Below are positions 9,175 to 20,203 of a stretch of 64,000 nt of DNA, piece after piece. Source of the stretch: Simmondsia chinensis (Eukaryota > Streptophyta > Magnoliopsida > Caryophyllales > Simmondsiaceae); assembly GCA_018398585.1 (NCBI GenBank), contig JAGTTD010000016.1, positions 27,451,212 to 27,515,211 of the forward strand, in the 5' to 3' direction. The position numbers and the translations under genes were made by a program. The notes under the pieces are model-generated. The model did no database searches and was not told the origin of the DNA. It saw only the letters and a program-made list of their open reading frames with translations. The number at the start of each line of letters is the position of its first letter. The first letter of the stretch is position 1.

Positions 9175-9260
9175 GATCCCCGATCTGTCCTAATGGTAAG
9201 GGATGGCAGTTAGTCGATCTCGTGACATGGGTTGGAATCCAACATCCCCAGTTCACATGG
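9175..9260 (+). repeat. tRNA-like SINE head (candidate)
   Basis: CCTAATGGTAAGGG resembles a pol III A box, and GGGTTGGAATCC about 40 bases later resembles a B box (GGTTCGAATCC). A weak tRNA-derived SINE head. I see no cloverleaf and no tail, so this is not a tRNA gene. Confidence 0.35.
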
Positions 9261-9479
9261 TTTTGAGTTGGTGAATCGGATTTAAACATAGTTAACTCGA
9301 TAACGTGATTATGTAAGTTATATGTATTGCTTATCACATGCATGAAGATATACTCCGACATACATGTATGCATATATTTTGTTTACATTGGTAAAGCAAG
9401 GGAGGAACGAAATGCTGGTATTGGGAATTGAATTCGAATGGCGCCTTTGGCCCGTGAAATTTCTCACTATTAGGCTGTG

Positions 9480-9795
9480 TCTATGATAGACACATAGGCT
9501 ATATTTGGCTGTAACTATTAGTTGCTACCCTTTAGCGTTTAGCTGTTAGCTAATGGATAATGTGTTTGGTAAATTAAGATGAAAGAAAGAGGCAATATGA
9601 TAAATATAATTTAATTATATAACGTTTGAAAAGCTAAAAGCTAACTTTTTTAGCTTTTGACAAGCTGCTTTTTAAAAGCTAAACGTTATGAAAAACGTTA
9701 ACAACAAAGTTTTTACTAAATAGCGCTACTAACTTTTTGATTAGTAAAAACGCTAAACGCTAAACGCTACAAAAAACTACTTACCATATATATCC
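9480..9795. mobile_element. MITE-like inverted repeat with TAGCGTTTAGC words
   Basis: The left part (TTTAGCGTTTAGCTGTTAGC near 9530) and the right part (AACGCTAAACGCTAAACGCT near 9750) are complementary, with further self-complementary AGCTTTT / AAAAGCT pairs between. Reads as a small foldback element. Ends not precise. Confidence 0.5.
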
Positions 9796-9925
9796 ATATT
9801 GCAGCATATCCAGGGTCATATGACTTTGTTAATTTATTTTAAAATTATTAAATATTATGCATATATAATTATTAGTGTCAACACTAAGAACAAAGAATTA
9901 GCACATTTATAATTTACGAACAACA

Positions 9926-10060
9926 ACAACCATCCCAGCACCACAAGGGCTCCCGCCGAGGCAGGATCCGGGGGGTGAGATGTACACAATCTTACTCCTT
10001 CAGGGTTCGTTACAAATGTAACTTACTACCATAGAACTCCGGGGGGCCCACAAAGCCACT
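9926..10060 (-). mobile_element. SINE / RTE LINE 3' tail fragment
   Basis: CAACAACAACC, then CAAGGGCTCCCGCCGAGGC and GATGTACACAATC: the minus-strand form of the (TTG)n-ending tail shared by RTE LINEs and 5S SINEs here. No 5S head is visible. Confidence 0.6.
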
Positions 10061-10268
10061 CAGATTCAATCCCTAATAAAATAAAACAAAAAATCTAACG
10101 TGTAAATAATACGCTTTTCACACACGAAACCGTATTATAACGATGTGAAGTGTTAACGGCAAACCGTTATTACCCCCACTCTATAAGTATAACGTTATTT
10201 AGCTTAAAAAAAAAACAAACATAGCGACTTTAGCTAGAGCCATTTATCAAGAAACCCCGAGGGCGAAT

Positions 10269-10570
10269 CTACATTGCAGCGAAATTCGTTAATACAATCG
10301 AACGGAGCTGAGGAGGAGTGCTGGACCACCAATCATGGTTACAACAATTTCCAAGACGGTGTTGAGTAATCCAATGAGCTACCGTATTACAACATCGCGG
10401 AGCCCACACAAAAATACAAGAAGAAAAACAACGAGCCAAACATCTAACATCGTCAACAATAGAGGCAATTTCCCAAGGCAGAAGAATGACCACGGAAGAT
10501 CAGGCGTTGATCGCTCTTTTCTTATCCGATTCAATAATAATATCCTTCCATTTGCCACCTCAACCATTTG
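10269..10570 (-). pseudogene. LINE-type RNase H fragment
   Basis: On the minus strand an open stretch reads LPWEIASIVDDVR, then SSCIFVWAPRCCNTVAHW and WWSSTPPQLRSIV. This is the usual C-terminal pattern of the RNase H-like (RVT_3) domains of plant LINEs and related host-annotated 'reverse transcriptase' fragments, including the RxxNxxAH motif in the form RCCNTVAH. Only about 75 residues remain, and the catalytic acidic residues upstream are absent. A dead relic. Confidence 0.6.
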
Positions 10571-11134
10571 AACTGACCGATACTAGGACCGGCATGTTTT
10601 TAGGTTAGAGTGAAGGGAATTGCAGTTTCATTATTAATCCAAGACTTGGATGGCCAAATCCGATTGATTTAAAATTTGAGAAGACTCAAACTCAAAGTGA
10701 GATGACCTGGAGTCGATGCTTTAAAAAATAATTTTTTTTTCAAAACTAGTTTCTAAAACGAATTATTTATCCAAATGGTATCCGTATCAGAATGTATATT
10801 TGTTTTAATATGATCATAACAACCCAGAGCGAATTGCATTTTTTTTAAATTCAAAATAATTTCATAATTTATAATAAATAAATTAATTTACATTATTTAT
10901 CAAATATTTGAATTAAAGTATTTATACATAAATTTAGACTTTTAATCCTTATTAGTAATCTTCAATTATATTTATTTGTTCATTCAACATTAAATTCAGC
11001 TAATTCTGAGAACTAATTAATCATTTACTCGAGATAATTAATTTTTGGAGAATGCCGGAAGCATTAGAGTCTAAAACAAAGGAAATTAATTATGACCACA
11101 CAATATTGAATAAAAATCCAAAAACACTAAACAC

Positions 11135-11182
<48 letters not shown>

Positions 11183-11485
11183 TATATACACACACGCGTG
11201 CGTAAAAACTGTTGCAATGACATATAATTTAATTTAATTTAAATATTTAACAAATAATTTAGTTTAATTTATTGTATTCTGTTTTTATTTTTTTTTTGTT
11301 TCTATAGTATCTCGACGATATATATTTGTATTCTATATTCGATAAACAAACAAATATAATTAAAGATGCTAAAGTCCCCTACCCCAACATACACAATAAA
11401 ATGGCATCGCATACTTAACAAACATTTTCCATCCCCTATAACACAAACTCCTCCCTTCTCTCTCTCTCTCTCTCTAAAACCCGCT
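10571..11485. other. PMEI upstream region
   Basis: AT-rich, containing an (AT)n/(AC)n microsatellite at about 11143-11192 and a CT-rich tract at 11455-11475 just before the ATG. The latter resembles the pyrimidine patch common in plant core promoters. TATA-like sequences are too many to choose one. Confidence 0.45.
11143..11192. repeat. (AT)n microsatellite
   Basis: TACATACATA followed by about 16 AT units, an ATACATATATATA stretch and a short ACACAC. Confidence 0.9.
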
Positions 11486-12549
11486 ATGACATTCCCTCTC
11501 CCCTCGTTTCTCGTATCCTTATCTCTCCTTCTTTTCCTCTACCCGTCGCCATTGGCTGCCACGTTCTCCACCACTCCCTTTGACTTTATTCGTGTCAGCT
11601 GTAATGTCACCCTTTATCCTTCGCTCTGCTTCTCCTCTCTCTCCCCCTTTGCCACCTCTGTCCATCACGACAATGCCCACCTCGCCCTTTTTGCCATTCG
11701 CCTTAGCCTTTCCAATGCTCGCCGTGCCTCTGCCCATTTCGCAGCCCTTAGTCGCCACGCTGACTTCGCTGGCGACCATCGCGCTGCTGCTGCTCTCCAC
11801 GACTGCTCCTCGGTCTTCTCTGATGCGGTTGACCAGATGCGCGGGTCCCTCAGGCAGATAAACCAGCTTGGCACCCCCACCGGAAGCTCTGAGGAGTCGG
11901 TGAGATTTTTCGCTGTATTGAAAAATTTGCGTATAATACATATTTGCAGCAAGGGCCGGACATACACTCAACAACGCCCAAATTTTAGGGGCTCCATATT
12001 TTAAGGATTGTAGTTTTAAAAGTCTTTATTATTAATATCAATCGGTTTTATGATTAAAAGTTTTATAATTTGTTATACTACTATTGTATTTTTAAAAGGA
12101 ATATTAACATATATATATATATATATATATATGAAAGGCCCCATTCGTAATAATGGCTCGGGGCCCCAAAATTGCAAGGGTCGGCCTTGCTATTAGTAAA
12201 TAAGCATATTTTGAACACATATTAGTAAATAAGCGTGCTTGTGCTTGTGCGGGAGTAGTACCAGGATGGGTGATCTCTTGGGAAGTCCTCACCTTCAGGT
12301 TGGGGGCACTGGGAAACAACCTCTCTTCAGGTTAACACCCTGAAGGGAGAAGGCTGCGTACATTCCCCCCCCCCCCCCTCGTAGGTGGGAGTCCTTGAGG
12401 CACTGAGTATGTTCTTCCTATTCGTAAATGAGCATTTTTTCTGGTTTAAAAGGAGGTTTATATATCATTACCTTTAAGATAGTAAAATTCGCAGTTACTT
12501 GATATTATTTGTGCAATACATGTATTATTAAACTTAAGAGCAATGTGCT

Positions 12550-12588
<39 letters not shown>

Positions 12589-13259
12589 TAAAAGCAATAT
12601 TTCCAGTGCCCTAAAGGCCCTTATCTAAGCAGGGTCCTGGGGGAGGGTATGAATGTACGTAGCCTTTCTCCTTCAGGATGCTACCCTGAGGAGAGGTTGT
12701 TTTCGAGAACCCCTAACTCGAGGGGTGCAACACGATGTCTTTTTCAAGGAGGTCATCCATCTTAGTATTACTCTCCCCCAAACACCTATATGTATTATTT
12801 CATTTAAAAAAATAATAATTGAAAATAATAAATATTTATAACTAAACTAAATATCCATATTTTTATATTTTATAAATTTATCTTTTAACTTTTAAATTAT
12901 TGATACTTAATCATTTACTAGGGCTTATGTTTTTTGTTACTTCTACAGTGATTAACTCTATCTTTTACTTTCCACAAAATTTTTACTAAAATTTTTGTAA
13001 ATATTTTCAAATATTACATATACATATTAGATCCCGTTTAATTTTAGTACTGTATTTTTGTTTATAGAGGTTCCAGGTCAGCAATGTGCAGACGTGGATG
13101 AGTGCGGCGCTCACGAATGAGGACACGTGTACAGATGGGTTTGCTGACGTGGCGGATGGGCCCGTGAAAAGGGACGTGTGTGGGCGCGTGGAAATTGTGA
13201 AGGAGTTTACTAGTAACGCGCTGGCGTTAGTTAACAATTATGCGGCCACTCTAGGATGA
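11486..13259 (+). CDS. Pectin methylesterase inhibitor-like protein (two exons)
   Basis: Exons 11486-11899 and 13068-13259, intron GT at 11900, AG at 13066-13067, phase 0; 201 residues, usual for the PMEI/invertase-inhibitor family. The first exon alone would run into intron sequence and stop at 12004. The second exon supplies the missing end (FQVSNVQTWMSAALTNEDTC), which fixes the join. Residues 1-25 are a hydrophobic signal peptide (SFLVSLSLLLFLYPSPLAA), so the product is secreted. Cysteines 39, 48, 107 and 159 are at the four family positions (two disulfides). Cys176 is extra. The C-terminal part is closer to PMEIs than to invertase inhibitors. Family role: bind and block pectin methylesterases in the cell wall. 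Whether this protein inhibits a PME or an invertase cannot be read from sequence. The 1,168-bp intron holds two SINEs, an (AT)n run and a 35-A run. Confidence 0.88.
12190..12435 (+). mobile_element. 5S rRNA-derived SINE, copy B (5'-truncated)
   Basis: The element is about 12208-12417. Flanks 12190-12207 and 12418-12435 form an imperfect 18-bp target duplication (16/18; CTATTAGTAAATAAGCAT at left). The 5S head starts only at the box A region (AAGCGTGCTTG) and continues through GGGAGTAGTACCAGGATGGG and AAGTCCTCACC to the common tail with GGCTGCGTACATTC and a run of 14 C. A third copy of the target-like word TATTAGTAAATAAGC is fused to the 5S start. Lies in the PMEI intron. Confidence 0.8.
12551..12585. 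repeat. Poly(A) run of 35
   Basis: 35 consecutive A between GTGCTC and TCCTAAAAGC in the PMEI intron. Lies about 20 bases before the 3' (left) end of the minus-strand SINE that follows. Confidence 0.9.
12604..12787 (-). mobile_element. 5S rRNA-derived SINE, copy C
   Basis: On the minus strand a partial 5S box C region (GATGGATGACCTCC), then a 5S 3' end (GTGTTGCACCCC) followed by the tail GAGGTTGT... and CGTACATTC. It ends near 12604. The box A region is missing. It faces copy B across about 190 bp in the same PMEI intron. Confidence 0.75.
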
Positions 13260-13324
13260 AGGACAACCGTTGGATTAGATTTCAACGGTTGTGATGATGA
13301 TGGACAAGGTACTAGAAAAATATT

Positions 13325-13650
13325 GTAAAAGTAGGGGGTAAAAAGGTCAACTAATGGTTGACAAAATTGTGATTTGAATATTAAGTAATTTTAGTTTATA
13401 ATCTTTGTAAAATAATTTTTTAATCTAAAAGTTATATATATTTAATAAAATAATTCAAGTGACAGTAAAGAAGAATATAAATTTTGATTATTTGTCCGCA
13501 AAAGCAACATTGCCTTAATATTCCTTTCCTCTGTTTATTTTACACCTTTACATATTGTCGCTTGGATTATTTTGTAAAATATATATAATTTTTAGATTAG
13601 AATATTAATTTACAAAATTTACATTAAATCTTAAGGTACTAATATATAGT
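13325..13650. mobile_element. MITE related to the 3' part of the duplicated segment
   Basis: Resembles 3170-3320 and 7830-7980: TTTGTAAAATAATTTTTTAATC, TTATATATATTTAATAAAAT and AGTCCAA-like words in the same order, followed by an inverted half (TTACACCTTTACATATTGTC, TTTGTAAAATATATATAATT). A foldback MITE. About 70 bp downstream of the PMEI stop. Confidence 0.55.
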
Positions 13651-13789
13651 TTAGTCGTTATGTTTTTAATTTTAGTTTTAAAATTAGGTGACAGCTTATA
13701 TAGGTCTTATTTTGATTATAATTGAATGATTGAATTTGATTCTCAAAAGTTACTAATATATTATTAAATACTATCGATGAATTGTCTTT

Positions 13790-13960
13790 TCCAAAAGTTT
13801 AAACTAATGGGTGAAGGATCAAGAATAATTTTATACTCTAACATGCCCCTTCACATGAATGTCAATTGGACTTGAAGCGTGGATAATGTATAGGCTCATC
13901 TCATATTTTGTGTTTAAATTATTTTTTACTATTAAAAGTGGGGCTACTGAAATTTTATAG
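13790..13960. repeat. Dispersed repeat (TTTTCCAAAAGTTTAA family)
   Basis: TTTTCCAAAAGTTTAAACTAAT, in short: the same word order (GTGAAGG, TAATTTTATACTCTAAC, GCCCCTTCACA) occurs at 32285-32640 and in reverse near 16290-16450. Non-coding, origin unclear. Confidence 0.55.
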
Positions 13961-15052
13961 CTTGGCAATTTTATTTATTTTTTTCAATAATTAAAGAAAG
14001 AGGATGAAATCTTTAAGAATTACAAGAGTGCTTCCATTGGAAGAAGTAAAGCAAAACAAATAAAAAATAATAAAATAAAGTTGCGCGCTATGATCAAAAC
14101 CAGGCAAACACGCCATGACTGTAAAGATTAAGGATTGAAAGTAGATTTTGATCAAACGAAAAGCTTGCCAAACGTACGCTAAGAAGGCCTAGCTGTGGAG
14201 ATAGCCCACAAACATGGCTGGCTATCTATGGCTGTGCGAGGGGACAACACTGGTGTAGTGAAGCTAAACAAGGTGTGCGCGGTAACTAATCTACGGGGGT
14301 CTCCATGCAATGATGAATAGAAATGGTAGGACATCTAACAAGTGCTTGAAACCATGAGATAATCCTCAATTTTGTGTTATCAAGTGCCCGGGACCAATCA
14401 GGAGACGAGTTCTATCATAATACTAAAGGGAAAAAACAAAAAAGGATCGTACTATTAAAAATGAACTTTTTAATCTGTTTAATGTGTATGGTAGCGTTTG
14501 ATTTAAGGAAAGGAAACAAAAACGTGTTCGTAGCAATTAGGCCAATTAGACCTACTATACATTGCTAACCTACGAGTTAGGTCACGGGTCTCCCCGTTGA
14601 TCACCACTACATTATAATGAAAATACTTACGTATCTTATATGTATTAGCACAATGTAATCAATGTGCCATATTGACATTTCTTAATGAAAAATTGATAGA
14701 AATTTTGTAAACACTCACTTGCTTCGTATATAGAGTAAATGCAAGAATACTTAAGTAATAAATACTCAAATCTTAAGTAAAAATATTCGTTAGCATATAA
14801 ATATATCAGATATAAAATTTGGGTAACAGTACATTTATTCCAAAGTCCATGTTTTTCCCATTTTGCCCAAAAAGTCAAATATAATATGGTTGTGGCGTAG
14901 CTACTGAAGTCCAAAGACAATTGTCAAGAGTAAAATTATTACAATCAGAGTAATTTTTTGACTGTTATTTAGTATAAGTCATATTATTAATCTAGTTATT
15001 ATCCTGATATTTCTAAAATAAAAGTAAAAAAAAGTATTATAATGAAAAAATA
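13961..15052. other. Intergenic, nothing recognised
   Basis: Several 60-90 residue ORFs without domains. No RNA gene or bounded repeat. Confidence 0.45.
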
Positions 15053-15580
15053 ATTATTTACATTTTAGTATATCGATATTTTTGAAAATAATAAAAATGA
15101 CCTTGACCATTTTAAATTATTAAAAATACTCATAAGTTTTTATCGTATTAATAAAAAGGCCTCCAAGTTTTTGTTATATTAATAAAAAAGCTTCTCTCTA
15201 ATTGGATTTTAGTTGACAGAGCTAATGTGATAGCTGTGTTTTTATTAATGTTATAGTAAAATGAAAAAGCACCCTTTAATAACCATATTTTGAAACAAAT
15301 TAAGTGAAAATAGATAGCTTCTATGTAATACGACATCTCGAATTTTGTGCTTATTAAGTAATAATAAGGGTGTTGAAGCGTATATATTATTTTATTGTAG
15401 CATTAATAAAAAAGTAATTGTCACATCAATTCTGTCGATAGAAAATGATGTCATCACGCTTGAGAGGGGGCTTTTTATTGATACAACAAAAACTTATGGT
15501 CCCTTTTAATCATTCAAAATGGTTAGGATTTTTTTTTATTATTTTTAAAAATATCGGATACTAAAATATAAATAATTCTC
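15053..15580. mobile_element. MULE-type MITE (528 bp)
   Basis: Inverted arms: left ATTATTTACATTTTAGTA, right TACTAAAATATAAATAATT. Flanked by a 9-base duplication matching at 8 of 9 (GAAAAAATA at 15044-15052, GAAAAAATC at 15581-15589), the Mutator size. Same family as 8455-8950 and 49550-49937. Confidence 0.75.
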
Positions 15581-16893
15581 GAAAAAATCACATAATTTGC
15601 AATAGGGCGCCATGATTAACGGCCAAATTGTGCTGCTTTTCTCCCATTATATCTGATTTAATAACCAAAAAAAATAAAGCAAGAAGTGAGTTCATGAAAT
15701 CTACCACTTTTCGAAAAGTAGTGGTTCCTTTTTTTAAAGCGAAAAGAGATGTCTCATCTTCTGTTCGTGGTCGGGAACAAGCCTAAAGCATCCGCCATAA
15801 TTAAAGTAGACAAGGAGCAGTCTCAAATCGAAAGGCTCGCTCTCCCAGTTCTATGGTTTGCAAGCCTGTTTCCAACTTTATTAGTTTCCTGCAAACAACG
15901 GATGAAGGAGATTTGAACGCCCTTATTGCTGAACATGTGAATATCAGAAGATAACACACATAGCGGATGGCTTTAAAACTATAAATGAAATTAACATTCT
16001 ATTTTATTTGTCTTTTTTCAAAAGATCTTGCCTTTCTTATTTATATAAATATTACACCCCTTTTTTTATAAGTAAATACGAGGATAAAGCGCTCGGTAAA
16101 GCGTACAGAGGATCATATATAGGAAAGAATCAAACTATAAGGCAGACGGTGAGATGCACCATGATCAAAGCCACACAAAGAAAGAACAACTGCTCGAGAT
16201 TTCTTAATTTGCAAAATGGTCTACAACAGTGTTTGATTGGCTATGTGAACGTACAAAATGAACAACTTTTAAGAGTATAAAACCAATCACGGGTCTTCAC
16301 CCATCAGCTTAACTTTTTGGAAAAGTCGATTCCTTGACATAATTTTAGAGCTTTGTTGACCAAGAGCTCACGAGTTCGAATCTCAATAACCCCCCTTTGG
16401 ATATGAACACAATTTAAGTACAAAATATAAGGTGCACCAGTGCAATATCTTCTTAATAGACATTTACGTAATGGAGCATGTAAGCATGTAAAACTAATAA
16501 CGAATCTTCGCTCATCAGCGTAATCTTTCGAAAAAATCGGTACCTCGATAAAAAGTAATGGGAGACATAATAGTAGGATATAGTAACCTCAAAATCAAAT
16601 CAATGGATTCTTCTTTATCTTTTGCTTTTTTTTACCATGCTTATCTAGACTCATCATGCCATGCATACCTACTCTTTTCTTTTAGGGTTTGGCATTATGA
16701 TTTTAAATAATATCTTATATTAATATTTTAATAAAAGGCATAAAATTTACTTGCTACTTTAGTTAATAATAATTGATTTCCCTTTTTCACATTTTGTATG
16801 TGACTTTCAAACTTTCATCCGGAGATGTTAACTTTTATATCTCGAGTTTTTCTTCACTAATAATCGAAAAAAATTTATTAATAATTGGTTTTA
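15581..16893. other. Intergenic with a dispersed repeat at about 16285-16450
   Basis: 16285-16450 carries a reverse-oriented copy of the 32.3 kb repeat (TTGACCAAGAGCTCACGAGT and GTTCGAATCTC, a B-box-like word). The rest, including an ORF at 16008-16280, shows nothing I recognise. Confidence 0.4.
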
Positions 16894-17328
16894 GGGTTAA
16901 TTATGTCAAAGGTCGATGTAATTTGTCCGTTGTGCTAATTTAGTTCTTATACTTTTAATTGTATCTATTTAGTCCCTGTACAATTTAAATTGTATTAATT
17001 TGGTCTTTAGAGAAAAAATTATATTAAGTTTTTAATGAAAATTTTAATAGTTTAGTCACGTGTTGGGTTAAATTGAGTAAACAGATAAATTTATTATAAT
17101 AAGTTACTTGAATATTAATAAATCCTCAATTATCGGGAAAAAAATAAGTTATTTGCATCTAACATAATTTTTTCGTTCAAAATTACGTTATTAACATAAC
17201 TTAAATTTGACCAAAGGACTAAATTGACACATTTTGAATTGTTTATGGATTAAATTAACACAATTAAAAGTACAAGGATTAAAGTGACACAATGGGTAAA
17301 GTATGAGGACCTTTGACGTAAATAACCC
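16894..17328. mobile_element. MULE-type MITE (435 bp), 'TTTGGTCAAA/GGGTTATTTATG' family
   Basis: Begins GGGTTAATTATGTCAAAGGTC and ends in the inverted form GACCTTTGACGTAAATAACCC. Arms of about 100 bp with TTTAGTCC / GGACTAAA words. 9-bp flanks TTGGTTTTA (16885-16893) and TTGATTTTA (17329-17337), 8/9 match. Three more copies: 19695-20051, 23861-24267 and about 52660-52943. Confidence 0.82.
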
Positions 17329-17472
17329 TTGATTTTAAGATCCAAAACTACCTTTTTTAATTAAAAAAAAAAAATAAAAATAAGAAGAGGGGAGTCTCAT
17401 TGGTACATAAAATTTCCGAAAGGAAAAAAAGGCCGAAAGAGAATGAAAGTACAAATCTTTGATCTAAGTGGA

Positions 17473-17812
17473 AGCCTTGTTTGGTTGTCATATGAATTGA
17501 ATTCTTGCGGAATGTTATATTTCCTGGGAATTTAATTCCTATGTCAATTTTCCATGAAGTAAGGAGGACGTATTTGGTTGTCATAATGAGAAATAGAACT
17601 TCCTTCTCAAGGTTGGCTAAAAACAAAACAATTAGAGCTCACCTAGAGGGTTAGGTAAGTTACTTCCTGTGTTTTGAAGAAATTAGAAATTATTTAATAA
17701 TTTTCAATTCCTATATTCTACCCACTTCCTGCCAGCCAAGCAATAGTTTAAATCTGTACTTCCTATGAATTTTTACTTCCTGCATCCATTTTCTGCATAC
17801 CAAACAAGGCCT
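17473..17812. mobile_element. MITE with GCCTTGTTTGGT terminal repeats
   Basis: Starts GCCTTGTTTGGTTG and ends ACCAAACAAGGC: 12-bp inverted termini. The interior (CCATGAAGTAAGGAGG, AATAGAACTTCCTTCTCAAGG, TAAGTTACTTCCTG) matches, in the other orientation, the starts of both duplicated segments and repeats near 22.4, 25.2 and 38.4/41.3 kb. Target duplication not evident. Confidence 0.7.
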
Positions 17813-17993
17813 AGATACGCAACATGATCAAAGCCAGGGAATTGAAGCGTCCAACTTTGATCATGGTCCACGTCAAAGCTGATTGAGGAGGTACAGAGAA
17901 GTGTCCAGGTAAATGATACCAATTTTCTAGAAATGAAGTACGAGTTAGTGTATCTAATTAAGCTGGTGGTAGCTTTAGTCGTCCTGGGTACAA

Positions 17994-19085
17994 CAACAAC
18001 AACAGCAACAACAACAACAAGCCCAGTACCACAAGGGCTCCTGAGTGAGCAGAGTCTGGAAGGGTAGGATGTACGCAGCCTTAGACCCCATCAGGGGCAT
18101 ACCCTAATGAGAGGCTATTTCCGAGGACCCCCAACCTAAAAAGCGAGAAGGACATGAAAAGCACGGAGAGCAAGACAAGCATGGAAGCATCGAAATTGTG
18201 TAAGCAACAAGAAGCAAGGTAGAAAAGCGTAAAAACAGACATGTATGCAAGAAGCCTGGTGGCACTAGTTCTAGCCTAGAAGTGCTTGTCGTTCCTATAC
18301 CGCTGTATCTGTTACCCCTATACTACTCCTCCACTGAGCTCTATCTAGGGCCATTTCTTCACTTAGTTTGAGATAGGTGAGGTCCTGTCGAATTGCTTCC
18401 ATCTAACTCTTCTTTGGTCGGCCTCTTTGTCTCTTCCCGTCTGTAATATGGAGTTGTTCGCACCTCCTGACAGGTGCAGTGCTCGGTCTACTCATAACAT
18501 ACCCAAACCACCTCAAACGTTGTTCTCGCAGCTTATCCTCGATTGGGGCCACGCCTAATTTACTTCTTAAGACTTCATTCCTGATCATATCCTTCCTTGT
18601 TTGTTTACACATCCATCTCAACGTCCTCATTTCTGCTACCTTCGACTTTTTCTATGATGGTGCTTAACTGGCCAGCACCGCGCACCGTAAGACATAGCCG
18701 GTCTCAGTACTATCTTATAGTATTTTCCCTTTAACTTGAGCGAGAACTTCCTATCACACAGTACCCCCGAGGCCATCCTCCATTTATGCCAACCCACTTT
18801 AATCCTGTTGTTAACATCTGCGTCCACTTCGTCGTTTTGTTGCACCATGGAACCTAAGTATTTGAAGCACGCTTTTTGCTGTATGCACTCTGATCCAATC
18901 TTGACCTCTTCTGTACTTGGCATGGTAGATACATAAAACTTGAGTTCCATATACTCGGTTTTAGATCTACTAAGTTTTAGACCTTTCGATTCTAAAGCCA
19001 ATCTCTAGAGTTCTAGCTTCTCATTCACCTCCTCCCTGGGCTGTCCCATCAGGACTATGTTGTCCGCAAAAAGCGCATTGAATTA
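17994..19085 (-). mobile_element. RTE-type LINE, 5'-truncated copy
   Basis: On the minus strand the 3' tail ends in (TTG)n preceded by GGGAGCCCTTG-like sequence and GGCTGCGTACATCC. The coding part is the end of an RTE reverse transcriptase. 18636-19001 has LESKGLKLSRSKTEYM, FKYLGSMV and LRPAMSYGARCW. 18403-18630 has MRTLRWMCKQTRKD, RLRWFGYVMSRP and GRPKKS. Then comes the ALDRAQWR terminal segment in a different frame. A frameshift separates the two main pieces, and the endonuclease and catalytic RT core are missing. A dead copy, but its tail documents the partner of the 5S SINEs. Confidence 0.85.
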
Positions 19086-19694
19086 AATAATGATGCTCAA
19101 TTTAACATTAGCCAGGATGCGCTCTCAATCAAGAGTTCTGTTCAACAATATGGATTCGCTTCTAGATTCCCAAGTTGCACTAATAATGGCGAAGAATGAC
19201 ATGAGTCAGACTTTCTTGATTAAGCCTCTAATAAAAAGAAAATTGCTAATATTGAAAAAGTTCTTTTAGATTGTTTGTGTACATAAAAGAGATGCCCTGC
19301 CATCGCATAACAGCGGTCCCAACTCCACTTTTTAGCACTTGGTAAAAGCTGTTATATTTGTATAAAAATGTAATTGCTTGAGTTTTTTTATGTAGTTTGA
19401 TTTTGATAACCGAAGTTCGTTTTACGTAAAGCGAAAACAGATAAAATCAAAGGGGAAAACAAAGCGAAACTATATATTATCATGTTAACTGAACGCTTAA
19501 GCGATTAGAGGTCCATATCTTTAAACACGTTACCTTGCTTTGCTCGATCAACTACGCCATTACTTCTTATCTGGATTAGACGCCATCTTTTGATTTTGAA
19601 ATGAGTCTAAGAGCATTGATGCTCCATTCATTTCAAATGAAAACTTGTTCCTTATAAACCCTTTTTTCACAAAATATTTTCAATTAAAAATATA
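19086..19694. other. Intergenic, nothing recognised
   Basis: A short coding-like run near 19110-19230 could not be assigned. No repeat borders. Confidence 0.35.
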
Positions 19695-20051
19695 AGGTTA
19701 TTTATGCCAAAGGTCCCTATACTTTGCCCATTGTGTCAGTTTGATCCTTGTACTTTTAATTGTGTCAATTTAGTCCATAAATAATTCAAAATGTGTTAAT
19801 TTAATTATTTGGTCAAATTTAACTTAAGTTAATGTTATAATTTTGAACGGCAAAATTATGTTAGATGCAAGCTACGTATTTTAAATTCACTATTTACCCA
19901 ATTTAACCCAATTTATGACCGAACCATTAAAAATTTTATTAAACACTTAGCATAAAATTTTCTCTAAGTACGAAATTGATACATTTTTAATTGTACAAGG
20001 ACTAGACGGACACAGTTGACAAAGTACAGCAGCCTTTAGTGTAAATAACCC
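19695..20051. mobile_element. MULE-type MITE, second copy of the 16.9-kb family
   Basis: AGGTTATTTATGCCAAAGGTC at the left, and CAGCCTTTAGTGTAAATAACCC at the right, given here as ends of the arms. TTTAGTCC and GGACTA words between. Flanks are A/T-rich, so the 9-bp duplication cannot be fixed. Confidence 0.7.
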
Positions 20052-20160
20052 AAAATATATTATCTTAAGATATTAAGAAAATGGTTGCATTTTATAGAGT
20101 TGTACAATTTAGCTTTTGGCGAAATTGTGGTTAAAGTAGGGCATATAACGTGAGATCACT

Positions 20161-20203
20161 GTGGAAAATATTTTTTCCCCTATGGAAGAAAAATATTTTC
20201 CAC
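20161..20203. repeat. Perfect 15-bp hairpin
   Basis: GTGGAAAATATTTTT (20161-20175) and AAAAATATTTTCCAC (20189-20203) around a 13-base loop. It probably belongs to a decayed MITE ending near 20330 (GGGAAAGTCTGTTTCCC follows). Similar GGAAAACATTTTCC words occur in the PGM intron near 57.7 kb. Confidence 0.65.

Noticed and set aside
9175..9250. tRNA gene
   Set aside because: Box-like words only. No acceptor stem or anticodon arm could be drawn.
11519..11974. Minus-strand ORFs over PMEI exon 1
   Set aside because: Shadow frames of the real + strand exon. No domain, and the + strand reading has signal peptide and all family cysteines.
11366..12004. PMEI as a single-exon 212-residue protein
   Set aside because: After codon 138 from ATG 11486 the reading loses family similarity, while a perfect continuation with the fourth cysteine follows at 13068 after proper splice sites.
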